From assembly GCA_023416335.1 (NCBI GenBank), contig JAEZHY010000276.1:1-32469 (forward strand): a stretch of DNA of 32,469 bases, read 5' to 3'. Below the pieces are notes generated by a model. The model was not told where the DNA came from. It saw only the letters and a program-made list of their open reading frames with translations, and ran no database searches. Below are positions 1-6,839 of the stretch, in pieces (the stretch's first letter is position 1; each line of letters begins with the position of its first letter). The translations under genes and the position numbers were made by a program. Origin of the DNA: Pseudomonadota bacterium. Its GTDB lineage: Bacteria > Desulfobacterota > Syntrophobacteria > Syntrophobacterales > Syntrophobacteraceae.

Positions 1-890
1 CTCTCATACTGTACAACGATGCCCCGGCGCCGTTCCCAATGGGCGATCCAATAAACGATTATGCCCACGCCCCCTTTGCGCAGGACAACTATCTTTTCGG
101 CGGCGCTCTCAAGCCAAAGCCGGGATACGGACCGGACACAAGAACTATCATGCAGATCCGGATCGCGGGCTATCCTGCCACCAGTCCCGCTCCGGAGACA
201 AAAGTACCCGGAGGGACCGATCCACTTGCCGTTCCGCCCTACGAATTCAACCCCAACGGCCAAAACCTCAGGACCGTTGCCGGAACGATTCCCACAACTG
301 TAACAAGCCCTTTTACCGGTCAACCAATCCAGCCGACTCAGGTAAGGGACTTCACGACAAGCGAGGATTTTGACGACTGGGGACGCCTGATCCAGGGCAT
401 GGGCACCACCGTGCAAAACGGCCTGAACAACCAAGGCCTGCCCACGTACCGGAGACCGTACTGCAACATGGACTACGATCCCGTGAACGATATGGACATA
501 GTCGGCAACCGTACCGTCGAGATCTGGAGGGTCTGGAACCTCACCATGGACATGCATCCAATGCATATGCATATCGGGAACGCGCAGGTGCTCTGGAGGG
601 CCGCCATGGTGGACAACTTCCACTTCGACCCCAGCACCGTGCGATTGCCGGATCCCAATGAGATAGGCTGGAAAGAGACTATTCGAATGAACCCCGGAGA
701 AGTGACCGTGATAGCGGTATTCTTTGAAGCTCCACCTCCACCGGACTGGGTGACCGGGAACAACAACCAGTTTTCGAAAACGAGCACCCGGGACTGCATT
801 CCGAGCGGCAAGTACGAGTATGTCTGGCACTGCCATATACTGGAGCACGAAGAACACGACATGATGCGGCCGCTGTTGATCACCCCCTGA
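1..890 (+). CDS. Multicopper oxidase, CotA-like, C-terminal part (5' end outside window)
   Basis: The open frame enters from the left edge (frame 3, reading LILYNDAPAPFP before the first Met at 39), so this is the C-terminal 295 or so residues of a larger protein. Two copper-site blocks are visible: HPMHMH around base 551-568, and WHCHILEHEEHDMM near the C-terminus. The second is the joint type 1/type 2-3 motif, with the type 1 Cys, its His ligand and a Met at the axial position, very close to the CotA laccase pattern. The family oxidises phenols, bilirubin or metal ions such as Mn(II) or Cu(I) with four-electron reduction of O2. The NDAPAPFP block just before a cupredoxin domain is typical of the CotA/bilirubin oxidase subgroup. 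The substrate cannot be told from this part, and the signal peptide lies outside the window. An O2-using enzyme in an apparently anaerobic genome suggests metal oxidation or oxygen defence. The family call is secure. Confidence 0.93.
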   Translation, partial: LILYNDAPAPFPMGDPINDYAHAPFAQDNYLFGGALKPKPGYGPDTRTIMQIRIAGYPATSPAPETKVPGGTDPLAVPPYEFNPNGQNLRTVAGTIPTTVTSPFTGQPIQPTQVRDFTTSEDFDDWGRLIQGMGTTVQNGLNNQGLPTYRRPYCNMDYDPVNDMDIVGNRTVEIWRVWNLTMDMHPMHMHIGNAQVLWRAAMVDNFHFDPSTVRLPDPNEIGWKETIRMNPGEVTVIAVFFEAPPPPDWVTGNNNQFSKTSTRDCIPSGKYEYVWHCHILEHEEHDMMRPLLITP

Positions 891-895
891 CAGCA

Positions 896-926
896 GGGAG
901 CCCGGACCGAATCGGCCCGGGCTCCC
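896..926. terminator. Bidirectional hairpin terminator between convergent genes
   Basis: A perfect 10-bp stem (896-905 with 917-926, GGGAGCCCGG/CCGGGCTCCC) with an 11-nt loop starts 6 bp after the multicopper oxidase stop. It lies 52 bp from the stop of the convergent FKBP gene. The downstream tract on the plus strand (TATTTCCTG) is only weakly T-rich. Confidence 0.7.
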
Positions 927-977
927 TATTTCCTGCCAAATTATTGAAAATACTTCACGCCGATGGTCGGCAGTTGC

Positions 978-1664
978 TTATTTGATGGCCAGCAGTTCCA
1001 CCTCAAGAATTATCGTCGCATTGGGTCCAACTTCGCCCACTCCGCGTTCACCATAGGCGAGCTGCGGCGGGATGAAGAGCTTCCATTTCGATCCAACCGG
1101 CATGAGCTGGATAGCTTCATTGAAGCCCTTGATTCCGCCCTTGACCATGAATGTCGCGGGTTGCCCTTTTTTGTAGGAGCTGTCAAACTCGGTTCCGTTT
1201 ATGAGAGTGCCTCTGTAATTGCATTCGACCGAGTCGCCGTCGCCGGGCTTCTTGCCCTCCCCTGCCTTTATAATCTGGTATTGCAGCCCGCTCTCGAGCG
1301 TTACCACGCCGTCTTTGGATTTATTTTCCTGAAGGAAAGCATCCCCCGCCTTCCTGTTTTCCTCACCGACCTTCCTCATGGCCTCCTCCTGTTTTCTCCT
1401 CAATTCTGCCTGGAGAGAACTCAAGGTGGCCTGCAGCCCTTCTTCGGTCAGGAGCATCTCTTTGCCGGAAAGCCCGTCCCTGACGCCCTTCATGAGGGTT
1501 TCGCCATCTACGTCGATCGCCTGTTTCTTAAGATTTCGCGCCAGCTCGACCCCAAGAGCGTAGCTCACTTTCTCCTTTTCGCTCTTGAATACTCCCACTT
1601 CCTTTGCGTTGAGCTGTACGGCCAGCAGCAGCACGCCCAGGAGTGCTATCAATTTTTCCACCAT
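978..1664 (-). CDS. Exported FKBP-type peptidyl-prolyl cis-trans isomerase (Mip/FkpA-like)
   Basis: This 228-residue protein has a Lys followed by a hydrophobic N-terminal stretch (about residues 4-20, ending LNAKE), consistent with a signal peptide and periplasmic location. Residues of about 25-125 are charged and helical, resembling the FKBP_N dimerisation domain (KVSYALGVELARNL, then an EEGLQATLSSLQAELRRKQ helix). Residues of about 130-226 are the FKBP catalytic domain: GDSVECNYRGTLINGTEFDSS, the VKGGIKGFNEAIQLMPVGSKW block and the LAYGERGVG/PNATIILEVELL end. The family speeds proline isomerisation during folding of exported proteins. A strong ribosome-binding site (GGAGAGGAG) precedes the ATG. 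It is transcribed alone and convergent with the multicopper oxidase; no functional link between the two is shown. Confidence 0.93.
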   Translation of the reverse strand: MVEKLIALLGVLLLAVQLNAKEVGVFKSEKEKVSYALGVELARNLKKQAIDVDGETLMKGVRDGLSGKEMLLTEEGLQATLSSLQAELRRKQEEAMRKVGEENRKAGDAFLQENKSKDGVVTLESGLQYQIIKAGEGKKPGDGDSVECNYRGTLINGTEFDSSYKKGQPATFMVKGGIKGFNEAIQLMPVGSKWKLFIPPQLAYGERGVGEVGPNATIILEVELLAIK

Positions 1665-1811
1665 GGCCTCTCCTCTCCGGGATTCTCATTTTCCCTGGCA
1701 AGTATGAATGAAAAGTTTTTCAGGGAGGATCGCCTCCCGGCATGAACACCGGTCTGTCTGCCGAAGCGGCGTGCCTCTTCTCAACTTCAAATCAATGTCC
1801 GGTTATGGAGC

Positions 1812-1891
1812 GGTTTCCCGGCCGGCACGGCCGGGAAACCAAGCTTCAACTCGATGGGAATAGAAGTGTTCATTCTAGTTCAACCGTATCC
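1812..1891. repeat. Palindromic repeat copy 1 (REP-like)
   Basis: A perfect 13-bp inverted repeat (1812-1824 with 1828-1840, GGTTTCCCGGCCG/CGGCCGGGAAACC) closes on a 3-nt loop and is followed by the text ACTCGATGGG. A second module at 1867-1891 contains TTCATTCTAGTTCAA. Both modules recur, rearranged, at 11198-11293: GGTTTCCCGGCCG with a following ACTCGATCGG in direct orientation, and TTCATTCTCGTTCAA inverted. This marks a dispersed, imperfect repeat family rather than a simple terminator. Confidence 0.7.
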
Positions 1892-2276
1892 GGGAATGTG
1901 TTGTCTCGCTGGATTACGGCTTGCCGTCTAAAGATGAACCGGTCGAGGAGCAACATCGATCAGATTGACTGCTTTGATATCTACTGAGGCAAGTTCCGTG
2001 CCTTCCCGGCACGCGGCATCTGTGGCTGTCTCGTCTCTTCAGCCGATAAGATTTTGGGATACTTTTGTCTTCCCGGCAGATATTCGATGACCGTAATACG
2101 CATGGAAAGGCATATTCATCGGGGAGACTTTTTTATCCACAAAGATGTGGGTGTTTTGTCACAGCCGGGTCGATTCCGGATAGCACTCGATTCCGTATGC
2201 ATTAAGAAAATCACGGAAGAAAACAGGGGTGTGATAAAAAGGATATGAATGACGTACACGTGGAGGATTTGAGAAA

Positions 2277-2293
2277 CCCGCTGTTCCAGCGGG
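2277..2293 (-). terminator. Short hairpin downstream of the minus-strand pair
   Basis: A 6-bp GC stem (2277-2282 CCCGCT with 2288-2293 AGCGGG, 5-nt loop), read on the minus strand, is followed by TTTCTC. It sits 33 bp after the stop of the small helical protein. The stem is short and the T-tract weak, so this is a candidate only. Confidence 0.45.
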
Positions 2294-2325
2294 CATCAAG
2301 AGAGGGGCGGAGAAGTCAAAAGCTG

Positions 2326-2592
2326 TTAATTGGTTTTTCCATGGTAGTGGAAATCGACGCCGGACTTTTCCAGATTTTCTCTGATTTCATCCAGAAGCTG
2401 GCTCGTTGCTTCTTCTATCTTTCCGATATCGACTTCATCCACACTGTCGTCGGAAACCACTCTGAGAAAATTCTTGAGACGCTCGAACTGTCTAATGATT
2501 TCGGGCCTGATCTGTCCGTCGCCAAGGTGCTTGTTCAATTCCAGTATTGTGGCAACGCAGTTTTCCACCCTATGCCTCAGATGTTTGGTCAT
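2326..2592 (-). CDS. Small helical protein of unknown function
   Basis: I do not recognise this 88-residue product. From the chosen ATG (MTKHLRHRVENC...) it is rich in charged residues and predicted helix, with two likely helical segments (about residues 5-45 and 50-80) and no membrane segment or Cys motif. The ATG at 2592 lies 25 bp after the stop of the zinc-ribbon gene, with GGAG/AGGCAGG upstream. A longer frame from 2646 would overlap that gene by 29 bp and adds an Arg/Pro-rich lead I consider unlikely. The close tandem arrangement suggests co-transcription with the zinc-ribbon/pseudo-receiver gene and perhaps a shared role. The shape recalls the dimerisation helices of histidine kinases, but no kinase motif is present. 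Confidence 0.6.
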   Translation of the reverse strand: MTKHLRHRVENCVATILELNKHLGDGQIRPEIIRQFERLKNFLRVVSDDSVDEVDIGKIEEATSQLLDEIRENLEKSGVDFHYHGKTN

Positions 2593-2617
2593 CAAAAACC
2601 TGCCTGCTCCGTGGCCT

Positions 2618-3301
2618 CTAGGCGTATTTTCTTGCCAACTCGGCATTGAAGAAGGAATAGAAGCTCCGATGTTCCTTCAGTGCGCGGGCAAGTATTATCT
2701 TGGCTTTCTCAAACTCCCTGAGGTTCAGGATCAGATTCACTCCTGACTGAAACGCCACCATGGCATCCAGCGTGGGCTTGTTTTCAGAAATGAGACACAG
2801 GAAAAACTGCCTCCGTACATGCATGGGCAAAAGCTGCACATGTCGAAGGACCGGATTGGAGGCAGTTTTGTCCATGTCGAACTTTTCTTCGAGAATGATG
2901 AGATCATAAGTATTATGGTGAAGTTTGCCAAGAGCGAACGCCGATCCGGTGGCGTGAACGACCCAGTAGTCGAGTTCCTGCAGTATCGGCGCTATCCTGC
3001 CGGCCTGCTTTATATCGGCGACGCACAGCAGAGCAGTCTTGACGCCGTCCTCGACAACGTCGATGGAAGCTGCAAAATCCAGAGGATCATCCCGAAAACT
3101 CTCGGCAATTGAACCGGAATAAGCATTGGCGTTATGCTGCTGCGGTTTCTCCTCAACATGAGGTTTCTCGGCGGGCGGCTTTCCCCCCACCTCGATGGGC
3201 GTTTTACATTTCGGGCACAAGATTCTCAGAGCCTTCCCCTCGGGGATCTTTTCATCGATTATGTTAAATCCGAAGCTGCATCCCGGACATTGAAGTTTCA
3301 T
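2618..3301 (-). CDS. MJ0042-type zinc-ribbon protein with a degenerate receiver-like domain
   Basis: The start is fixed by AAGGAGA seven bases before the ATG at 3301; a longer upstream frame to 3424 has no such site. Residues 1-40 form a zinc ribbon with two CxxC knuckles (C5/C8 and C29/C32), of the MJ0042 type common in Deltaproteobacteria. A low-complexity linker (about 40-85) leads to residues of about 88-210, which alternate hydrophobic strands and helices like a CheY receiver. In the third strand the pattern is YDLIILEE, with Glu138 where the phosphorylated Asp would be. The fifth strand reads LILNL, without the conserved Lys-Pro. If the alignment is right, this is a pseudo-receiver that cannot be phosphorylated in the normal way and may mimic the active state. 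The partner is unknown. The small helical gene follows directly. Confidence 0.75.
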   Translation of the reverse strand: MKLQCPGCSFGFNIIDEKIPEGKALRILCPKCKTPIEVGGKPPAEKPHVEEKPQQHNANAYSGSIAESFRDDPLDFAASIDVVEDGVKTALLCVADIKQAGRIAPILQELDYWVVHATGSAFALGKLHHNTYDLIILEEKFDMDKTASNPVLRHVQLLPMHVRRQFFLCLISENKPTLDAMVAFQSGVNLILNLREFEKAKIILARALKEHRSFYSFFNAELARKYA

Positions 3302-3550
3302 CCTGAATCTCCTTGCTAAACGGGGTTTCCAGACCCTGGTATACTTTGTGTTGAGGCCCTCGAAATTTAAAAGCCCCCTCCATCGTTGACGCAAGCCGTT
3401 TCGACCCTGACGGGCACTGCACAAGCTACTGTCCCTGACCGGGCTTTTCGGCTATATACATAATTCGGAAAAAACTCAAAATCCGACCACTTCTTTTTGA
3501 TATAAAACCGCCGGATTTTTTTGCGGAGAACATTCATTAAGGGAAAAGCT

Positions 3551-4354
3551 ATGGAATTCCTGGGACCGGATGCCTTTTTCGATCTTTCTTTTTTTGCGCA
3601 CCGGGACATCTTCACCGGATGTGCCTATGTCTGGGAAGCTCTCGGTAAGATTTCCTCCTACCTGAAAGAACATCTCAAACCCAACGTGAGCGGCACGAAT
3701 TGCTTTGGACGGCCGATCCCCCGAACTTTGGTCCTTTGGAAGGGCAACGTGCTGGACAGCGGGTTTGAAATCCTGGGCGGCGACGTCACGAAGGGAAAGT
3801 TCCGGGTCAGGATCGACAGGGAGGAGACCTCGGATGCGGCAGTGCTTTACGAGGGGAGCATACTCTGGGATGATGCCGTTTTCATCGGTCCGGGCGCTGT
3901 TGTTGAACCCGGCGCCCTGGTAAAAGGACCTTCGATCATCGGAGCCCAGACCGAGGTGCGCCAGGGGGCGTATGTAAGGGGCAAATGCATCGTGGGCTCC
4001 AGGTGCGTGGTGGGCCATACGACCGAAATGAAATCGAGTATCATGCTCGACGGCGCCAAGGCCGGCCATTTTGCCTACATCGGCGACAGCATACTCGGCA
4101 ACGACAGCAATCTCGGGGCCGGGACAAAGCTGGCGAATCTCAAGATAAAGGAAACGAACGTGCGAGTACCCGCCCTTGGATCTTACATAGATACGGGACT
4201 GCGCAAGTTCGGAGCCATTTTAGGCGACCGGGTCGAAATTGGGTGCAACACCGTCACCAATCCAGGAACGGTACTGGGAAAAGGATGCCTGGTCTATCCG
4301 GTATCTTCCGTACGCCCCGGCTATTATGAACCGAAATCGATCATCGGGGGATGA
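3551..4354 (+). CDS. GlmU-like left-handed beta-helix (hexapeptide repeat) acyl- or nucleotidyltransferase-family protein
   Basis: This is a 267-residue protein. The N-terminal 75 residues are non-repetitive (FFDLSFFAHRDIF..., CAYVWEALGKISSYL). From about residue 95 to 260 the sequence follows the hexapeptide rule (repeats such as VFIGPG, AVVEPG, ALVKGP, SIIGAQ), forming a left-handed beta-helix. The block AGHFAYIGDSILG followed by NLGAGT resembles the acetyltransferase active-site region of GlmU, including the His. There is no N-terminal nucleotidyl-transfer signature (GxGTRM), so the pyrophosphorylase half is absent. The family transfers acyl groups to sugar phosphates for cell-envelope synthesis; the substrate here is unknown. 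The ATG at 3551 is preferred over an in-frame TTG at 3521 because AAGGGAAA precedes it. It overlaps the next gene by 29 bp. Confidence 0.8.
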   Translation: MEFLGPDAFFDLSFFAHRDIFTGCAYVWEALGKISSYLKEHLKPNVSGTNCFGRPIPRTLVLWKGNVLDSGFEILGGDVTKGKFRVRIDREETSDAAVLYEGSILWDDAVFIGPGAVVEPGALVKGPSIIGAQTEVRQGAYVRGKCIVGSRCVVGHTTEMKSSIMLDGAKAGHFAYIGDSILGNDSNLGAGTKLANLKIKETNVRVPALGSYIDTGLRKFGAILGDRVEIGCNTVTNPGTVLGKGCLVYPVSSVRPGYYEPKSIIGG

Positions 4355-4904
4355 TTCCCGGCAGAGCCGGGTTCCTGCGGAAAAAGCTGTCGAGATTATC
4401 CGGCACTACGGCAGATTTCACGATTGCGGCCCCGGCGACCGCGATCGTCTGCCCTATCGGCTTACCGCATCCGGGGCTTGGGCTGCATCGCGTCCCGCCC
4501 ATCTCTTCTATTTCTTTCGAAAGCTCGATCTTGGCAGATACAGGCTTTTCGTCGATCTCGGAAGTGGAGACGGACTGGTTGCCTGTCTTGCCGGCCTGTT
4601 CACGCGGGCCGTCGGCATAGAGGCCGACCCACAGCTCGCTTTACAGGGAACTCGGGCCGCCGCCGATCTGGGCCTCGGAGGCAGTGTGGATTTCGTGTGC
4701 GCCGACTTTTTTTCCCAGCGGATTCAACGGGCGGATTGCCTCTATATTTATCCGGACAAACCCGTCTATCGCCTGGAAGAGATGCTCAAAGACTGGGACG
4801 GAAGCCTTCTCGTATACGGCCCTCATTTTCCGCCCAACATTCTGAAGCTGAAAGAAAAGCTGCGTTGCGGAAGGGAAACCCTTTCCGTTTATTCGAGAGC
4901 GTAG
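4326..4904 (+). CDS. Class I SAM-dependent methyltransferase-like protein
   Basis: A Rossmann methyltransferase signature is clear in this 192-residue protein. FVDLGSGDGLVACLAGL (motif I, SAM-binding glycine loop) is followed by AVGIEADP, with the acidic residue that binds the SAM ribose. DFVCADFF then matches the motif II/III area, and a strand LLVYGPHFPPNI lies near the end. The N-terminal 40 residues are basic and Ser/Arg-rich. The ATG at 4326 lies inside the end of the hexapeptide-repeat gene (29-bp overlap), which suggests translational coupling; a longer frame from 4239 would overlap by over 100 bp. The substrate is unknown. The shape resembles small methyltransferases acting on proteins or polyprenyl/lipid substrates, but I would not choose among them. 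Confidence 0.78.
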   Translation: MNRNRSSGDDSRQSRVPAEKAVEIIRHYGRFHDCGPGDRDRLPYRLTASGAWAASRPAHLFYFFRKLDLGRYRLFVDLGSGDGLVACLAGLFTRAVGIEADPQLALQGTRAAADLGLGGSVDFVCADFFSQRIQRADCLYIYPDKPVYRLEEMLKDWDGSLLVYGPHFPPNILKLKEKLRCGRETLSVYSRA

Positions 4905-5025
4905 GCCGGCCGATCCTCTGGAGAATGCCGCACTTGAGGAATCCCCGGCAGCAGGCGGGAGAACGAAACCATACCGGTTCACTTTCCTTCGTTCACCGGC
5001 ATCAGGTCAATAATCCGAAAGCGTT

Positions 5026-5868
5026 TTATGCGAAATTTTCCAGGAAATATTCTTTGGCCCTCCTTTCCGAATCGTCATACAACACTTTATCCAATTCCGT
5101 CAGATAACCAGCCTGGCTGGACCAGTAGGAATGCAGATAGTGCCTTTTATAATACCTGAACCTGTAGCCTTTCAAATGAAGACTTCTGAACCAAAGATCG
5201 CCAATGTCCAAAGCCGGTTGACCGAAAAGCGGACTATTCCCGCGAGGAAAAGACTCCTTCATGACTATCTGTCTGTTTATTAAACACGCCCACTCATTCA
5301 ATCGGCATTCCGGCAGTGGTTTCGGATTCTTCCTGTCGATGCGTTCTACACTGGTTCTTTTATACGGCAGACCTAAATTCAGGACTTCCTCATAAGCGGG
5401 ATTCCAGTCGTAGAAAGTTTCTCCCGAACAGACGCCCTTATCCCGGGCCGGGCAATTCCAGCATTGTCCGATTTCGCCTATGCCAACATTATTTTCTATT
5501 TGACACAGCATCTCACCCACTACATCACCGGTATACAAGACATCATTATGAGAAATAAAAACGAATTTCTTATCGCTCTTTTCGATCCCATACTGATATC
5601 TTATCCTGAACCTTCGGCTTGGCAGAAAATAATCTCGATACCTGATGATGTAAAAGGTATCCACGTATTTGTTTGGAGTGAACACAATCAGGTTGTCAAA
5701 ATAACTGTAAATCCAATCAATATTTTCTTCGTACGGCTGCTGCTTTTCTTTTATAAGAAAGATCTTATCGATTAAATTTCCGGATTGTTTCAACAAACTC
5801 TTAAGTGTGCACAACGTCTGCCACGGTTTACCATAAACATTGACTATAACATCCACCTTATTTTCCAT
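5026..5868 (-). CDS. Family 2-like glycosyltransferase
   Basis: This 280-residue protein opens with VDVIVNVYGKPWQTLCTLKSLL, the first strand and helix of a GT-A fold as in family 2 glycosyltransferases. FVFISHNDVLYTGDVV at about residues 100-115 sits where the metal-binding DxD-like motif is expected (HND here). A Cys-containing insert (CWNCPARDKGVCSG) at about 138-151 could bind a metal and is unusual for the family. The C-terminus is rich in Tyr, Arg and His. An upstream GAAGGG supports the ATG. The gene is visibly more AT-rich than its neighbours and sits beside decayed polysaccharide genes, which points to acquisition by transfer. The likely role is surface polysaccharide synthesis; donor and acceptor are unknown. 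Confidence 0.82.
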   Translation of the reverse strand: MENKVDVIVNVYGKPWQTLCTLKSLLKQSGNLIDKIFLIKEKQQPYEENIDWIYSYFDNLIVFTPNKYVDTFYIIRYRDYFLPSRRFRIRYQYGIEKSDKKFVFISHNDVLYTGDVVGEMLCQIENNVGIGEIGQCWNCPARDKGVCSGETFYDWNPAYEEVLNLGLPYKRTSVERIDRKNPKPLPECRLNEWACLINRQIVMKESFPRGNSPLFGQPALDIGDLWFRSLHLKGYRFRYYKRHYLHSYWSSQAGYLTELDKVLYDDSERRAKEYFLENFA

Positions 5869-5944
5869 AAGGGACCCTTCTTATTCCTTCGGGGCTCGTT
5901 CCAACAATCCAACCAAAGGTAATTTTCCCCAGGAGCAAAAACTG

Positions 5945-6442
5945 TTACACCAATGAGAATCGTGAATACGTATCGAATGGCGTAAATACTATTTCAGGAG
6001 CGGGCCATTCGAGGAGTTTATGGTCCCTTGGCCGTGCGGGCTTTACGGCCACAAGGTTTACAATCATTTCCGAGACTATGTTTCTTTTCATCTTGATCAT
6101 CTCTCTGAGTTCCGGCTCGGCAAAACCCTGCAAATCGAAAGGCAGGACAAGCCGAATCCGATCGATTTTCCAATCGACCCTGTACCCGTAATCACCCTGG
6201 AATATGCAGGCTGAGAATAGTAGACGAAGCTGCCCTCGAAATAAACGTGTGCGTGAATAGGATCCTCGAACGCATCAATTAGAGGACCCGTAAGGAAGAC
6301 GGATAACCATCCTGCAGTCCGGTTTGGCATACAGTTCTTCCATGAGTGAAAGTGTATCCGGTATATGCTCGATCACATGGCAGCAGTATATTCCATCGAC
6401 ACTACCGTCTTCGAGTTCCAGCTTGTTCGCACGAGACTTTGC
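5945..6442 (-). pseudogene. Methyltransferase remnant with two frameshifts
   Basis: Three minus-strand frame segments join into one methyltransferase-like sequence. The first (about 6442-6278) reads KLELEDGSVDGIYCCHVIEHIPDT, a typical type 11 methyltransferase motif, then runs to LPYGSSN and a TGA at 6277-6275. An extra base there moves the frame; the second segment (6276 to about 6206) continues DAFEDPIHAHVYFEGSF. A second shift near 6200 returns to the first frame (GDYGYRVDWKIDRIRLVLPFDL...) and runs to the stop at 5945. The SAM-binding N-terminal half is absent and replaced by unrelated glycosyltransferase sequence. This is decayed rather than a single sequencing error, although either frameshift alone could be an assembly error. 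Confidence 0.75.
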
Positions 6443-6582
6443 ATGCATTCGAAGCGATTGAAGCTGTTGATAATGATTGGGACTTGATGAGGAGGCAGCA
6501 TCTTCAACTTTTGCCTCCGTCCTGCGGAAGCTCTCTGCGTAGAAGGCCGGTGCTTTGACAAGAGCACACTCAACTTACTCAT
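6427..6582 (-). pseudogene. Truncated glycosyltransferase 5' fragment
   Basis: From the ATG at 6582 the frame reads MSKLSVLLSKHRP..., then QVPIIINSFNRFECMQSLVR, the classic opening strand and helix of family 2-type glycosyltransferases (PIIINSFNR). Homology-like sequence stops after about 52 residues, where the methyltransferase remnant begins in another frame. The fragment's ATG overlaps the stop of the preceding remnant (ATGAGTAA), so these were once adjacent, coupled genes on the same strand. Confidence 0.6.
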
Positions 6583-6811
6583 GCGCGTTTGAGTCCTTCC
6601 GTGTGAAATCTGCGAATTCCGTATCCCTCCGGAAAACGACGGGGCGAGCGACAACGCATGGATATATGCGGTTCCAGGTCATTTCCAATGCGCTTTTCCA
6701 GTCGGGAATGTCTGTATATCAGATGAGATTTGTGTTTTCCAGTGTCACGCAGAGACCGGCAGATATGGTCCTCGCGTTCGCGGGGTCGCAGACTTTATAA
6801 CAGCGCAGGGA
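6575..6811 (-). pseudogene. C-terminal fragment of an unknown protein, with an in-frame stop
   Basis: One frame ending at the TAA at 6577-6575 encodes protein-like text: YTDIPDWKSALEMTWNRIYP, then VVARPVVFRRDTEFADFTRKDS. It is interrupted by a TGA at 6721-6719; before the stop it reads CVTLENTNLI. Upstream it is closed by TAG at 6814-6812. I do not recognise the family. Its context (same strand, stop overlapping the next fragment's ATG) suggests a former polysaccharide-cluster gene. Confidence 0.5.
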
Positions 6812-6839
6812 CTATGGAGTCCTGGTGTTCTGTTTCCGC

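Larger units (their letters stand above)
1665..2325. other. Gene-free stretch (661 bp) with a palindromic repeat
   Basis: The short open frames here lack ribosome-binding sites and protein-like composition, and none looks real. The notable contents are the long palindrome and adjoining module at 1812-1891 and the terminator-like hairpin at 2277-2293, both listed separately. The FKBP promoter must lie just above 1665, but no clear -35/-10 pair is visible. The remainder shows nothing I can support. Confidence 0.6.

Noticed and set aside
2245..2649. 134-codon plus-strand frame
   Set aside because: It is antisense to the small helical gene and zinc-ribbon gene end; the minus-strand arrangement has ribosome-binding sites and tandem spacing.
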